Source: Cryomorphaceae bacterium | GTDB taxonomy: Bacteria; Bacteroidota; Bacteroidia; Flavobacteriales; Schleiferiaceae | NCBI GenBank assembly: GCA_021298655.1 | Contig: JAJTFK010000007.1 | Coordinates: forward strand, 1 to 64,000 | DNA length: 64,000 nt | Direction of reading: 5' to 3' | Shown: positions 43,701 to 53,919 of the stretch, piece after piece | How positions within the stretch are numbered: the first letter of the stretch is position 1 | Layout: every line of letters begins with the position of its first letter | Program-made: the position numbers and the translations under genes | The notes under the pieces: model-generated | Databases searched by the model: none | What the model saw: the letters and a program-made list of their open reading frames with translations, nothing else | What the model was told of the DNA's origin: nothing

Positions 43701-44103
43701 TTACAGCGGTTTGGTGGCCTACCGCGTGGTGGCCGTCGAGGGAGCGAATCCGCTGGCGTTCCGCGATGCCGACGGTTCGGTGTTCAAGTCCAACTCAACT
43801 ACGGCCATGGCCGAGTTCAAGCCACGGGTGTTCATTCCAAATAGCTTCAATCCGAAGTCGGACGTGGCCGCCAACCGGGTTTGGAAGCCGGCTCAGATCT
43901 ACATTACGCCCAACAGCTACAACCTGGAGATTTTTGATCGCTGGGGCCAGCGGGTGTTTGAAACCAAGGACGAGTCCAAGGGCTGGGACGGTAAGCTCAA
44001 CGGAAATTTCGCCCCGTCGGGTGTGTACACCTACCAGTTGCGCTACCGCAGCATCGAAGGCGAGCTGGTGGAGCGCCGCGGAACGCTGAATTTGCTGTAC
44101 TAA
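40720..44103 (+). CDS. Large secreted FN3-repeat protein with type B T9SS sorting domain
   Basis: Signal peptide (MIRMLRFFVAASLLLLAS) then THAYGGEITWKC, a common start of Bacteroidota gliding-associated surface proteins. About 400 residues of beta-rich sequence with paired cysteines are followed by several FN3-like repeats (e.g. NACATVNGNGTVGINWGYPAD, SNDIVDYYLLKRGAGGVW, GVDRYEVYRAVQPAGGF). The last 90 residues are the gliding motility-associated (CHU_C, type B) sorting domain: VFIPNSFNPKSDV, YNLEIFDRWGQRVFETKDES, WDGKLNGNFAPSGVYTYQLRY. This signal sends proteins through the type IX secretion system. Putative adhesin; no adjacent SprF/PorP-like gene. The start at 40720 is preferred to an earlier frame start at 40648. 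Confidence 0.88.
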   Translation: MIRMLRFFVAASLLLLASNSLKATHAYGGEITWKCFTTGPNAGKFKFYMILYRDCGSGNATLPGGSVALNSNSPAGTITLTQVGTNTDVSPTCYVTPSPIRCNVSASGEGALEEARYESAFINLTGTPPAAGWTFSYSLCCRPNTLTNLQNPGSQNLFLRAVMYPYSVNGNQQNTNPCYDSSPRFLEPPKSVICTGYEYTYAQFAFDDDLDSIYYDWAPSLTAAATPILYVSPYTAVSPLPNGGTPAQLNNITGNITLNPSAGGSYATSIKVSAYRCGQLIAEVFRDIPMAIKNNCPSLPTGSPNTPPTLAVTNIPGFPQITPVVISGDTVYYEATVFAGQVVKFNLVSQDPQLLPNFLPQTIGFSPSGGQFGIPFSNANTGCLNPPCATVVPVAPQTTLTNPLNNEILFNWQTSCNHIAYQGTQCGSPTNSYTFAMRMQDNFCPIPAVSVKSVVINVVSTIPVPPDMSNACATVNGNGTVGINWGYPADTGMNFDAYIVYHSTSPTTPFTAIDTVKNYSTLSYTDLTPGPGANYYYLRSKGGCGYVSVPSDTLQTMGLTLNSLPPTNSYVADLSWNTTRTSYSQPFEVWRRQLPSGTWQKIDTTSKLNYRDTVNVCGQNLEYQIRTATGCVSTSKSGFYSDQVNTDVIVIDSVSVVNGQVVISWTPGASNDIVDYYLLKRGAGGVWSPIDTIKPGATLPHVIPGALESVKDYYKVISADSCGNMSSDLLVQAANNMVLSENMDPCEGIMRLRWNTYKGWGTGGVKQYEIWMEETPNGGATTVTLVGFKGPNDSTFSLRNLSSGTTYCWYVRAIDTATLKTATSNKVCITSLAVQRSRLLYLAKASVRDDNGVELVCFIDKDADIVHFDVQRADELGAPFKSLGLLPKPITGPWEYRFKDFTANPNDHRYVYRFVATDSCGNIDTSSNIGRTMVLEVDEQDNLTNFLTWNGYIDYMGGVDRYEVYRAVQPAGGFQLVGSTQDTFFLDNTRPLGDYSGLVAYRVVAVEGANPLAFRDADGSVFKSNSTTAMAEFKPRVFIPNSFNPKSDVAANRVWKPAQIYITPNSYNLEIFDRWGQRVFETKDESKGWDGKLNGNFAPSGVYTYQLRYRSIEGELVERRGTLNLLY

Positions 44104-44130
44104 CCGAATAGGTTCATAACTTCTTGCGGA

Positions 44131-44166
44131 ATCCGCCCCGGGCTCGGGGCGGATTTCGTATTTTTG
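44131..44166 (+). terminator. Terminator after the large secreted protein
   Basis: ATCCGCCCC and GGGGCGGAT pair over nine bases around GGGCTC, followed by TTCGTATTTTTG; the distal T run is also the guaB promoter box. Confidence 0.7.
44159..44166 (+). promoter_or_regulatory. TAnnTTTG promoter box for guaB
   Basis: TATTTTTG, 24 bases before the ATG, immediately after the terminator stem at 44131-44154. Confidence 0.55.
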
Positions 44167-44178
44167 CATGCAACTTAA

Positions 44179-45663
<1,485 letters not shown>

Positions 45664-45664
45664 C

Positions 45665-46381
45665 TTAGGGTAGGGGCTGCTGCTGGCGTCGTTCGAATTC
45701 CTGGTAGCACTGAATCAGGCTGACCAGCAGTTCGTAGTCGGTTGCCGTGCGGATTGCGTTTTGGTTGTAGCGGCAAAAAAGCAGGACTTCTTCAATTTTG
45801 GCTTCGGTGATTCCCGTTAGCTCAAACAAGGCTTCGCGGTTGCGGCTCTCGTTGAGTTGGGTTCGGTATTCGTCGGAAGCCGCTAAGGCAGCAAGTTCGC
45901 GCAGCTGCCTGGGGCGGTCCCCAAACTGATCGTACAAAAAGTCAATGGGGTTGGCGATGGTGGGGGCCTTGGGCTTCGGAACCACAATCGCGCTGCCGGT
46001 GGGGCGTGTGGGCTCTTTGAGCTCCATTTCCCGCGGTAGGTTGCTGGTCAATTTATAGGCCGTTACCGGAACTTCTTCAAGCAAAAAATTGCGGGGCGGG
46101 AGGGTTACGCGCACCGAATCGGCCTGCCGGGCGACCTGGTACCGGTATCCGTAGCCCGGACGGCTAAAAACGAGGGTGTCGTTGAGGCGGGCCTCGATGC
46201 GAAACCGGCCGTCGCGGTCCGTGGCGACGCGTTCTTCGGACCGCGCGTTGACGATCATGACATCCGGAACCCGTTCCGCAGACTTTTCCTCGGTCACGTA
46301 TCCCCGAAAAACGACGCGCTGCTGGGCCCAAGCCTGGGGCAAACCGGCAACGACCAAAAGGATGCTAAAAAAAATCCGCAT
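45665..46381 (-). CDS. Secreted carboxypeptidase-regulatory-like domain protein
   Basis: Signal peptide MRIFFSILLVVAGLPQAWAQ, then a CarboxypepD_reg-like beta domain (RVVFRGYVTEEKSAERVPDVMIVNAR, DRDGRFRIEARLNDTLVFSRPGYGYRYQ). The rest (residues about 110-238) is helical with DYELLVSLIQCYQEFE near the end. It resembles the 207-residue protein at 16314-16937 in layout. Role unknown; related proteins often accompany outer membrane machinery. It converges closely with guaB (one base gap). Confidence 0.78.
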   Translation of the reverse strand: MRIFFSILLVVAGLPQAWAQQRVVFRGYVTEEKSAERVPDVMIVNARSEERVATDRDGRFRIEARLNDTLVFSRPGYGYRYQVARQADSVRVTLPPRNFLLEEVPVTAYKLTSNLPREMELKEPTRPTGSAIVVPKPKAPTIANPIDFLYDQFGDRPRQLRELAALAASDEYRTQLNESRNREALFELTGITEAKIEEVLLFCRYNQNAIRTATDYELLVSLIQCYQEFERRQQQPLP

Positions 46382-46387
46382 GGGCAG

Positions 46388-46395
46388 CCAAAGTA
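46388..46395 (-). promoter_or_regulatory. TAnnTTTG-like box for the regulatory-like protein
   Basis: TACTTTGG, six bases, ATG at 46381. One mismatch. Confidence 0.4.
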
Positions 46396-46430
46396 CATTA
46401 ATTATGCCGTTTCGGCCAGCGGATAATCCC

Positions 46431-46438
46431 GATATTTG
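46431..46438 (+). promoter_or_regulatory. TAnnTTTG-like box for ettA-hisS
   Basis: GATATTTG, 20 bases before ATG at 46459. One mismatch. Confidence 0.45.
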
Positions 46439-46458
46439 CGCTTCAACACGCAGCAATC

Positions 46459-48150
46459 ATGGCAGACGACAAGAAAGTGATTTTCTCGATGTCGGGGGTG
46501 AGCAAAATCCTCCCGAACAACAATAAAGCGATTCTTAAGGACATTTACCTCGGATTTTTTTACGGGGCGAAAATTGGCATTATCGGCCTCAACGGATCGG
46601 GTAAGTCGACGCTGCTCAAGATCATCGCCGGAATTGACAAGAGCTACCAGGGTGACGTAGTGTACTCACCGGGCTACAGCATTGGCTACCTCGAGCAGGA
46701 GCCTCAACTCGACGAGACAAAGACCGTCATTGACATCGTCAAAGAAGGCATGGCCGAAACCGTGGCGGTACTCGAGGAATACAATTCCATCAACGACCAA
46801 TTTGGCCTGCCCGAGGTGTACGAAAATCCCGACGCCATGGACAAGCTGATGGCGCGTCAAGCCGAGCTGCAGGATAAGATCGATGCCACCAACGCGTGGG
46901 AACTCGATCAGGTTTTGGCCCGCGCGATGGACGCCCTGCAAGTTCCCGACGGCGACACGCCCATTTCGGTGCTTTCGGGCGGAGAACGCCGCCGGGTTGC
47001 TTTGTGCCGTTTGCTGCTGCAGAATCCCGACATCCTGCTTCTGGACGAACCGACCAACCACCTCGACGCCGAGTCTATTTTGTGGCTGGAGCACCACCTG
47101 CAGCAGTACCCTGGAACGGTAATCGCCGTAACGCACGACCGCTACTTCCTCGACAATGTGGCGGGATGGATCCTCGAGCTTGACCGCGGCGAAGGAATTC
47201 CGTGGAAAGGCAACTACTCGAGCTGGCTGGATCAAAAGACCAAGCGCTTGGAGCAAGAAGAAAAGCAGGCGAGCAAGCGCCGCAAGACCCTCGAACGCGA
47301 GCTGGAGTGGGTGCGCATGAATCCCAAAGGTCGCCAAGCCAAGAGCAAGGCTCGTTTGAACAACTACGACAAGTTGATGAGCGAGGAACAGAAGGACAAG
47401 GAGCAGCGCCTGGAGATTTACATTCCCAACGGCCCGCGCCTCGGTACGCATGTCATCGACGCGCTGCACGTGAAGAAGGGCTTTGGCGACAAGCTGCTGT
47501 ACGAAGATTTGAACTTTACGCTGCCTCCGGCAGGAATTGTGGGAATCATTGGTCCAAACGGCGCGGGAAAGACGACCATCTTCCGCATGATTATGGATCA
47601 AATGAAGCCCGACGCGGGCGAGTTCAAGATCGGAGAGTCGGTGAAGGTCAGCTACGTGGATCAAACCCACGCCAAGCTGTTTGCCGATAAGTCCATTTTT
47701 GAAATCATCGCCGACGGCCAAGAGCAGTTTGAGATGGGCGGGCAGATCGTGAATTCGCGCTCGTACCTGTCGCGCTTCAACTTTAGCGGCGGCGACCAAT
47801 CCAAGAAGGTGGGCGTGCTTTCCGGTGGTGAGCGCAACCGCCTCCATTTGGCGATGGCCTTGAAGGAGGGCGGAAACGTGCTCCTTCTGGACGAACCGAC
47901 CAACGACCTGGACATCAATACGCTGCGCGCGCTGGAAGAGGGCCTCGAGAACTTTGCCGGTTGCGCCGTGATTATTTCGCACGACCGCTGGTTCCTGGAC
48001 CGCGTGTGTACCCACATTTTGGCCTTTGAGGGTGATTCCGAAGTGTACTACTTCGAGGGTTCCTTCAGCGACTACGAAGAGAATAAGAAGAAGCGACTCG
48101 GTGGAGGTTTGGAGCCCAAGAAATTCAAATACAAAAAGTTAGTCAAGTGA
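46459..48150 (+). CDS. ettA: Energy-dependent translational throttle EttA (ABC-F)
   Basis: A soluble ABC-F protein of 563 residues with two nucleotide-binding domains: Walker A GLNGSGKSTLLK (about 42) and GPNGAGKTTIFR (about 368); signatures LSGGERRRVALCRLL and LSGGERNRLHLAMAL; Walker B LLLDEPTNHLDAES and LLLDEPTNDLDIN. The interdomain linker is charged and helical (LEREL..VRMNPKGRQAKSKARLN). EttA binds the ribosomal E site and gates translation with cellular energy. The stop overlaps the hisS GTG start (GTGA). Confidence 0.95.
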   Translation: MADDKKVIFSMSGVSKILPNNNKAILKDIYLGFFYGAKIGIIGLNGSGKSTLLKIIAGIDKSYQGDVVYSPGYSIGYLEQEPQLDETKTVIDIVKEGMAETVAVLEEYNSINDQFGLPEVYENPDAMDKLMARQAELQDKIDATNAWELDQVLARAMDALQVPDGDTPISVLSGGERRRVALCRLLLQNPDILLLDEPTNHLDAESILWLEHHLQQYPGTVIAVTHDRYFLDNVAGWILELDRGEGIPWKGNYSSWLDQKTKRLEQEEKQASKRRKTLERELEWVRMNPKGRQAKSKARLNNYDKLMSEEQKDKEQRLEIYIPNGPRLGTHVIDALHVKKGFGDKLLYEDLNFTLPPAGIVGIIGPNGAGKTTIFRMIMDQMKPDAGEFKIGESVKVSYVDQTHAKLFADKSIFEIIADGQEQFEMGGQIVNSRSYLSRFNFSGGDQSKKVGVLSGGERNRLHLAMALKEGGNVLLLDEPTNDLDINTLRALEEGLENFAGCAVIISHDRWFLDRVCTHILAFEGDSEVYYFEGSFSDYEENKKKRLGGGLEPKKFKYKKLVK

Positions 48151-49487
48151 GTCAGGCCCGTCCAGCAAAGGGAACCCGTGATTTTTCGGCGGCCGAGGTG
48201 CTTCGCCGGCGCTACGTCGTCGGCGTACTGCAGTCGGTCTTTGAGCGCTACGGTTTTGCCCCGCTGGAGACGCCTTCGTTCGAGAACCTGGAGACCCTGA
48301 TGGGTAAGTACGGCGAAGAGGGTGATCGATTGATTTTTAAAATTTTGCGATCTGGAGATTTCATGAAATCGGTCGCGAACCCAACCCAGCCTAAGGCTTC
48401 CGAACTGGCCGATAAGGCCCTTCGCTACGACTTAACCGTGCCCTTCGCGCGCTACGTCGCGCAGAACGCTGGGGTGCTGGCGATGCCGTTTCGTCGCTAC
48501 CAAATTCAGCCCGTGTGGCGCGCAGACAATCCCCAAAAGGGCCGTTTTCGCGAGTTTTACCAGTGCGACGCCGACGTCGTGGGCAGCACCAGTTTGTGGC
48601 AAGAGGTCGAGCTGGTGGCTATGTACCACGAAGCTTTTGCCACACTGGGGCTCGATGTGGTGGTGCGGGTCAATCACCGGGGGCTGTTGGCGGGAATCGC
48701 CGAGGTGGCAGGCTTGGGCGATCGCTTGATTGACTTTACGGTGGCCCTCGACAAGCTCGACAAGGTGGGCGCCGAAGGAGTTCGCTCCGAGTGGCGCGAC
48801 CGAGGGTTCACCGAGGCACAGTGCGCGGCGCTCGAACCCGCGTTGACTGCCTCGGGCGGAATTCAGGATACGCTGACCCAAATGGGTAAATGGCTTTCGG
48901 CTTCCGAGGTCGGAACCAAGGCCGTGGCTGAGTTGACGTGGTTGGTGGAGCGCGCCGGCCGGACCGGGAATATTGCCTTGGACGTTACCCTGGCGCGCGG
49001 CCTCAACTACTACACGGGCTGCATTTTTGAAGTCCAGGCTACGGACGTCGCCATGGGCAGCGTGGGCGGAGGCGGTCGCTACGACAACCTCACGGGCATT
49101 TTTGGCGTACCGGGCTTAAGCGGAGTGGGCATCAGCTTTGGGCTGGACCGCATTGTGCTTTGCCTCGAAGAACGGAATCGAATGCCGAACCCGGCATCGG
49201 GTCCGCAGGTTTTGGTTGTTCAGTTTAGCGAGGCCGAGGCGGACTACGCCTTTGCGGTGGCCACGGACCTTCGTGCGGCCGGTATTCGGACGGTGATGTA
49301 CCCCGAACCAGCCAAAATCAAAAAGCAGTTTGACCATGCGGAGCGCATTGGCGCTCAGTGGGTTGCGCTGGCAGGTGCCAGCGAGCAGGCTCAGGATACG
49401 GTGCAGCTTAAAAACCTGCACACGGGCGAGCAGCACCTGGTTTCACGGTCCGCATTGGGCGAATTTCGCTGGAATCAGGGCGCGTAG
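48147..49487 (+). CDS. hisS: Histidine--tRNA ligase
   Basis: Class II aminoacyl-tRNA synthetase: motif 2 region FRRYQIQPVWRADNPQKGRFREFYQCDAD (GRFREFYQCD), histidine-specific motif GLNYYTGCIFEV, motif 3 GVGISFGLDRI, and a C-terminal anticodon-binding domain (LVVQFSEAEADYAFAVA, KIKKQFDHAERIGA). 446 residues. It starts with GTG coupled to the ettA stop, so translation factor and synthetase are in one operon. Confidence 0.96.
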   Translation: MSQARPAKGTRDFSAAEVLRRRYVVGVLQSVFERYGFAPLETPSFENLETLMGKYGEEGDRLIFKILRSGDFMKSVANPTQPKASELADKALRYDLTVPFARYVAQNAGVLAMPFRRYQIQPVWRADNPQKGRFREFYQCDADVVGSTSLWQEVELVAMYHEAFATLGLDVVVRVNHRGLLAGIAEVAGLGDRLIDFTVALDKLDKVGAEGVRSEWRDRGFTEAQCAALEPALTASGGIQDTLTQMGKWLSASEVGTKAVAELTWLVERAGRTGNIALDVTLARGLNYYTGCIFEVQATDVAMGSVGGGGRYDNLTGIFGVPGLSGVGISFGLDRIVLCLEERNRMPNPASGPQVLVVQFSEAEADYAFAVATDLRAAGIRTVMYPEPAKIKKQFDHAERIGAQWVALAGASEQAQDTVQLKNLHTGEQHLVSRSALGEFRWNQGA

Positions 49488-50095
49488 CGCAGTCCCAGCC
49501 GCAGCATAGGGAAGGCCTCCTCGAGGACTTCACCCGAATCGTAGTCGCGCTGCAGTCCGTATCCGATCGTGGCACGCCACTTCTTGGTCAAGAAGTAGTT
49601 CATTCCTAAAGTGTAGCGCGTTCGACGAAGTGGTGAGCGCGGGTTGAATTGCTCGTGCCACACTTCGGCCGTTGCTTCGGGAACCCATTTGCCGAATTTG
49701 CGTTCAAGGTAGAGCCCGTAGCGCACCGTGGCCGCTCGGTTTACGTGGTAGCGCAGGCCAAGGGTCACATCGGCTATTCGTACGTCCTTAAACTCGGGTT
49801 TAAACTTTTTCTCTAGGGCAAGCGTGTGGCGTGGCCGCACGTTGGCATTCAGTGGGGCTCGAAACTCGTAAAATGCCTTCCAGTTTCGCGAAGCGTCGAT
49901 GGTTCCACGGAGGTCGGCAAAGTGCTGGAACTGCCCGCTGCGCCAACGCTGCTCCAACGAGGTAGCTAAATCGAAACGCCGATGCGGGCTGAGTTTAAGC
50001 GTGCTGGCTGCCCAGACCTGAGTTTGAGCCGATGAACGCAGCGGTACCCAAACCGCCACGGCAGCAACCAACAAGGCGCGCAATGCCGAACTCAC
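49475..50095 (-). CDS. DUF2490 family protein
   Basis: A GTG start at 50095 (VSSALRALLVAAVAVWVPLRSSAQTQ signal peptide) coupled by GTGA to the stop of the 90-residue protein. The 206-residue product has amphipathic beta strands (FDLATSLEQRWRSGQFQHFADLRG, ATVRYGLYLERKFG, RATIGYGLQRDYDSG) ending FPMLRLGLRYAP, consistent with the small outer membrane beta-barrel DUF2490. Function unknown. It is the last gene of the photolyase operon and overlaps hisS by 13 bases. Confidence 0.8.
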   Translation of the reverse strand: MSSALRALLVAAVAVWVPLRSSAQTQVWAASTLKLSPHRRFDLATSLEQRWRSGQFQHFADLRGTIDASRNWKAFYEFRAPLNANVRPRHTLALEKKFKPEFKDVRIADVTLGLRYHVNRAATVRYGLYLERKFGKWVPEATAEVWHEQFNPRSPLRRTRYTLGMNYFLTKKWRATIGYGLQRDYDSGEVLEEAFPMLRLGLRYAP

Positions 50096-50364
50096 AGTCC
50101 CAGAAGAGCCACCGCCAGCAGTGCGCTGAAGACGAGGTACAGCAGCGGGCGAATCATTTTGTGGACGATGTCTTTGGCGTAGCGCTCGCCCCGAAAGGTG
50201 AGGATGCCGCGTGTTTCGTCGAGCGGATGCGGGGCCAGTACCTTGCGCAGCAGCATCTCCTTGATTAACAGCGTGTCCTGAAGGGGAATTCCGCCTTTTG
50301 GGTTGTCGTAGCGGTAAAAGAGTCCGCGGAAGTAGAGGGAGATGACCTGCAGATCGTGTTGCAT
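50092..50364 (-). CDS. Small membrane protein, 90 residues
   Basis: A hydrophilic N-terminus (MQHDLQVISLYFRGLFYRYDN) and one C-terminal transmembrane helix (MIRPLLYLVFSALLAVALLGL). No family recognised. It starts 30 bases after the DASH cryptochrome stop and is coupled to DUF2490 by GTGA. Confidence 0.6.
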   Translation of the reverse strand: MQHDLQVISLYFRGLFYRYDNPKGGIPLQDTLLIKEMLLRKVLAPHPLDETRGILTFRGERYAKDIVHKMIRPLLYLVFSALLAVALLGL

Positions 50365-50394
50365 GCCGCAATTTAGGTCGGAGAACGAGGCAAT

Positions 50395-51609
50395 TTACCG
50401 GAGCCAATAATTCCGAAATGCGCCTTCGGGATCGTAGTCGTTGGCCTGCTTCACGGTGTTAAAGCGTCGAATGGGGCGCGGGTCGGTGCCCACTCCGGCG
50501 ATGTACGCCCAATTGGCCCAGTTGCTCGCCGGGTCGTAGTCCAAGAGCTGGGACTCGAAATAGGCCGCTCCGTAGCGCCAATCGAGGCCCATGTCGTGAA
50601 TAAGGTAGGAGGCCAGGTTTTGTCGGGCGCGGTTGCTGCTGAAGCCCGTAGCGGCGAGTTCACGCATGCCGGCATCGACGAAGTCGTCTCCGGTCGTTCC
50701 GTCAACCCAGCGCTGAAACGCTTGGGCATGGAAGCCGGTTTGGGGTGCCGCATCCCGAAATCCTTTTTGGGAGAAGAGCCGGCTTCCCGCGGTGTAGGCC
50801 ACCCACTGGAAGTACTCCCGCCACAGAAGTTCAACCCGTATCCATTCGACGTCGGCGCTGCCGCCCAGTTGGGCCTCGAGGGCGAGGCACTCCTGCCATA
50901 CGCGCTTTGGGCTGAGTGCGCCCGACGCAAGCCAGATCGAGAATTTTGTAGAAAACTCGGTGCCCAGAAGTCCGTTTCGGCGCGTTTTGTACTGCCGAGC
51001 CCCCTCGGGTTGGCTAAAATAGGCCCGAAGTCGGGCAAGGGCATCGGCTTCGCTCGGGCTAAAGGGAATCGATTCGCTGGGGTGCTGCGGGGAATGCTTA
51101 GCGGTAATCGCCAGAGGCGCCAGATTAAATTCGGTATGCTCCCGTTCGGCCCGATGCCGAAATGGGGTAAAGGTGGGCGGTAGGTGGTTCAGTCCGCCGG
51201 GAATGTTCATGGGGCTCCACAGGCTGTGCGTCCAAAACGACGCAGTCTTAGGGATGGCGGCCCGAACGGCTTCTTCTTCACGGCGCTCGTCGAAGGCCAC
51301 CGATCTGCTGAATACGACCTCGTCGGCGGCGCATTGGGTCAGCCAATCAACCGCCGATCCGTCGGTTTCCACGAGCTTCACGCCCAGTGGTTCCAGCTCG
51401 GCGCGCAGCGAATCCAGGCTTCCCGAGATCCAAGACCGGCGTTTAGGGCTTAGCCGAGGAATGCCGCCAAGCCCCGTAGCCGTTTTAAGGCCGTTCCACG
51501 CAAAAAGCGCCACGGCTTCGGTTCCGGTTTGAATCGACGCGTCGCGCAGGTAGTTCCAGCATTCGTTGTCGTTCAGTCGCCGATCGTGGCGCAGCCACCA
51601 CACAATCAT
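50395..51609 (-). CDS. DASH-type cryptochrome/photolyase
   Basis: The N-terminal photolyase domain (VWWLRHDRRLNDNECWNYL) and the FAD-binding domain with ETG-like DASH signatures: DAGMRELAATGFSSNRARQNLASYLIHDMGLDWR, YDPASNWANWAYIAGVGTDPRPIRRFN. DASH proteins bind FAD and an antenna folate and repair cyclobutane dimers in single-stranded DNA, or act in light sensing. 404 residues, slightly short. The ATGA overlap couples it to the FeS photolyase upstream. Confidence 0.93.
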   Translation of the reverse strand: MIVWWLRHDRRLNDNECWNYLRDASIQTGTEAVALFAWNGLKTATGLGGIPRLSPKRRSWISGSLDSLRAELEPLGVKLVETDGSAVDWLTQCAADEVVFSRSVAFDERREEEAVRAAIPKTASFWTHSLWSPMNIPGGLNHLPPTFTPFRHRAEREHTEFNLAPLAITAKHSPQHPSESIPFSPSEADALARLRAYFSQPEGARQYKTRRNGLLGTEFSTKFSIWLASGALSPKRVWQECLALEAQLGGSADVEWIRVELLWREYFQWVAYTAGSRLFSQKGFRDAAPQTGFHAQAFQRWVDGTTGDDFVDAGMRELAATGFSSNRARQNLASYLIHDMGLDWRYGAAYFESQLLDYDPASNWANWAYIAGVGTDPRPIRRFNTVKQANDYDPEGAFRNYWLR

Positions 51610-53132
51610 AAATTGTTTATTGACTGTAAATTAGATTCTGCCTGTTCAAGTAAGGCTTCTCGGTGATCGGGCTTCATTTTATCCCAGGTACGGTAGACCA
51701 TGCCGACCCGAGGATTGCGCTCGAGCTGGGGGCGGTTCCGCGCGTAAAAATGCCAGTACAGGCTGTTGAAGGGGCAGGCGTTGGGGCCAACCTTCTCGTG
51801 AACGGAATAGGGACAGGACGCACAGTGGTTTCCCTGCTTGTTGAGGTAGGCCCCGCTGCTGACGTAGGGCTTGGTTCCGACTATTCCTCCGTCGGCAAAC
51901 TGACTCATGCCTCGGGTGTTGGGCAGTTCAACCCATTCAAGGGCATCTATGTAGATGCCGAGGTACCAAGTGTCCAGTTCCCGGGGATCCAAACCCGCCA
52001 ACAGGGCGAAGTTGCCGACGACCATAAGGCGCTGGATGTGGTGGGCGTAGGCGGTGCGCAGGCTTTGGTCCACGGCGACCTGCATGCAGCGCATGCGGGT
52101 TTGGCCAGTGTACATCCACGGGGGCAGCGGGCGGTCGTGGCCAAAAAAATTGCGTTCGGCGTAGCTCGGCATTTGGTCCCAGTAGATTCCGCGCACGTAT
52201 TCACGCCAGCCCAAAACTTGGCGAATAAAACCCTCCACGGCCGGCAGGGGGTAGCGCTCGGGTGCGCGGCGCCAAGCCGTTTCGGCGGCGCGAACGGCGT
52301 CGAGTGGGTGCAGCATTTTGGTATTGAGGGCGAAGGAAATACGGCTGTGAAACAAGAAATCCTGGCCTTCGGCTAGGGAGTCTTGGTAGCGTCCAAACAG
52401 CGCAAGGGCGTGTTCGACAAAGTGGTCGAGGACGTCGAGGGCCTCAGGTCGGTCGGAAGGCCAGGGGAAATCGGCGGCTGCCGACTCGCCCCAACGCGGA
52501 ATTCCATGGCGGTCTAGTCGCGCGTCCAGTTCGCGCAGGTCGTGGTGCGCGCGCCATTCTCGGGGTACCTGCTGCGCGGGATCCCAGGATGATCGGTTTT
52601 CGGCATCGAAGTTCCAGGTTCCGCCCTCTGGCTGGCCCGAAGTGTCGAGAAGTACGTTCCATTTAACCCGCATTACCCGGTAAAACGACTCCATGAGGTA
52701 GGTTTTCTTGCTCGCAAAATGCCGGCGAACGCCGTCGCGTTCGGTAAGGAAGTGTTCGCTGGGCACGCACTGCCCGATGCCGCTCAGCGCCTGGTCTAAG
52801 CGGTATTCGTCGGGTTCTTGGTACTCAACCGCCACCGTTTGGCCCGTTCGGGCTTCCCATTCGGTCTTCAAGGCTTCAAGGTTGGCGCGAAGACTGCCTC
52901 GTTGCCTTGGTTCGTCCAGCGTCCAGTGTTCCACGGAGTGGCCTTCGGCCCGAAGCCATTCGGCGAAGCGCTGCATTCCGTGCAAAAACGCCAGCATTTT
53001 TTGGCGGTGGTGGGGAGCGTAGGTAAGCTCTTCTCGACTTTCAAATAGGGCATACACCACCTCGGAATCGCGTTGCGCGAACCACGAGTGCAGCGGGTTG
53101 AGCTGGTCGCCCAAAATGAGGCGGAGCTTCAT
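51606..53132 (-). CDS. FeS-type bacterial cryptochrome/photolyase (PhrB-like)
   Basis: The family binds FAD, a lumazine antenna and a 4Fe-4S cluster and repairs (6-4) photoproducts. Start [33 protein letters not shown] and [25 protein letters not shown] are family signatures; cysteines for the FeS cluster lie in RMRCMQ (about 345) and [22 protein letters not shown] (about 445-465). 508 residues is normal. ATGA coupling with DUF2256 (upstream) and the DASH cryptochrome (downstream) shows one operon. Confidence 0.94.
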   Translation of the reverse strand: MKLRLILGDQLNPLHSWFAQRDSEVVYALFESREELTYAPHHRQKMLAFLHGMQRFAEWLRAEGHSVEHWTLDEPRQRGSLRANLEALKTEWEARTGQTVAVEYQEPDEYRLDQALSGIGQCVPSEHFLTERDGVRRHFASKKTYLMESFYRVMRVKWNVLLDTSGQPEGGTWNFDAENRSSWDPAQQVPREWRAHHDLRELDARLDRHGIPRWGESAAADFPWPSDRPEALDVLDHFVEHALALFGRYQDSLAEGQDFLFHSRISFALNTKMLHPLDAVRAAETAWRRAPERYPLPAVEGFIRQVLGWREYVRGIYWDQMPSYAERNFFGHDRPLPPWMYTGQTRMRCMQVAVDQSLRTAYAHHIQRLMVVGNFALLAGLDPRELDTWYLGIYIDALEWVELPNTRGMSQFADGGIVGTKPYVSSGAYLNKQGNHCASCPYSVHEKVGPNACPFNSLYWHFYARNRPQLERNPRVGMVYRTWDKMKPDHREALLEQAESNLQSINNL

Positions 53133-53284
53133 GGGGTGGACTTGGTTTTGGCTTCGCTCCGACAGCGGTCCGAACAGTACTTGACCTGATCCCAGTCGCG
53201 CTCCCACTTTTTGCGCCACGTGAACGGGCGACTGCACTGGGCGCAGTCTTTTTGGGGCAGGTTGGATTTGGCTACGCCGCGCAC
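53129..53284 (-). CDS. DUF2256 zinc-ribbon protein, 51 residues
   Basis: A GTG start at 53284, two bases after the flavin reductase stop, encodes 51 residues: [35 protein letters not shown]. This is the DUF2256 pattern with C14, C17, C37 and C41 as probable zinc ligands. It is a known small companion of photolyase and cryptochrome genes. It overlaps the photolyase start by ATGA. Function not established; a nucleic acid-binding role is possible. Confidence 0.88.
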   Translation of the reverse strand: MRGVAKSNLPQKDCAQCSRPFTWRKKWERDWDQVKYCSDRCRSEAKTKSTP

Positions 53285-53286
53285 GT

Positions 53287-53919
53287 TTAGCGCATTTGGG
53301 GTTTGCGGTCGGGCAGCGCGTACGCAAAACGACCAAGCTGCCGGCTGCGGTGGTAGGAATCCAAACCCTGGGCAAGAAGTAGGTCCTCGGGTAGGGCTAC
53401 AAAGCCGTCTTCGCCGAGCACGGCGGTGTCGGCCAGCTGGACCTCGACCACCGATCCCACGACCAAAATGGTTCCGCTGGCCAAAACGTGTTCTTCGGCC
53501 AGCGTGAGGCCGTAGGCTACGGTTGCTCCATCGATTCGGGGCGCGGCGATGCGGTCAAAGGGGGTCCAGCTGATGCCCTGGACATCCAGTTCGCTTTCGC
53601 CTTCGGGGTACTTGGCGCTGCACTGGTGGAGTTCGCCGGCTTCCCGAATGTCGCCGGCCATGAGGTTGAATCCAAAACTGGCCCGTTCGCGCAGGTAGCG
53701 CAAGCCTTGATGCTCGGCCGTCAGCGGCCGAAACAGAAACCCAAGCTGCGGTGGGTTGGCGCTGACGTGGAGGGTTTGGCTGAACACGGCCGCATTGGCC
53801 AGGCCGGACGGGGAGAACGTCGTGAGCAGGCCTACCTGGCGCGGCCCGCCCAGGGAATTAAAAAACTGTGCGCGGAACCGAGGCTCCCAGGAATTCCATA
53901 CGGTGTCGGTCAGCTTCAC
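53287..53919 (-). CDS. Flavin reductase family protein
   Basis: An FMN-binding split-barrel protein: [50 protein letters not shown] and [14 protein letters not shown] are typical. Such enzymes supply reduced flavin or act as FMN oxidoreductases. A GTG start ([13 protein letters not shown], 53919) is coupled to the SDR stop by GTGA. Its place between an SDR and photolyases suggests supply of reduced flavin for the light-response operon, by inference. Confidence 0.85.
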   Translation of the reverse strand: MKLTDTVWNSWEPRFRAQFFNSLGGPRQVGLLTTFSPSGLANAAVFSQTLHVSANPPQLGFLFRPLTAEHQGLRYLRERASFGFNLMAGDIREAGELHQCSAKYPEGESELDVQGISWTPFDRIAAPRIDGATVAYGLTLAEEHVLASGTILVVGSVVEVQLADTAVLGEDGFVALPEDLLLAQGLDSYHRSRQLGRFAYALPDRKPQMR

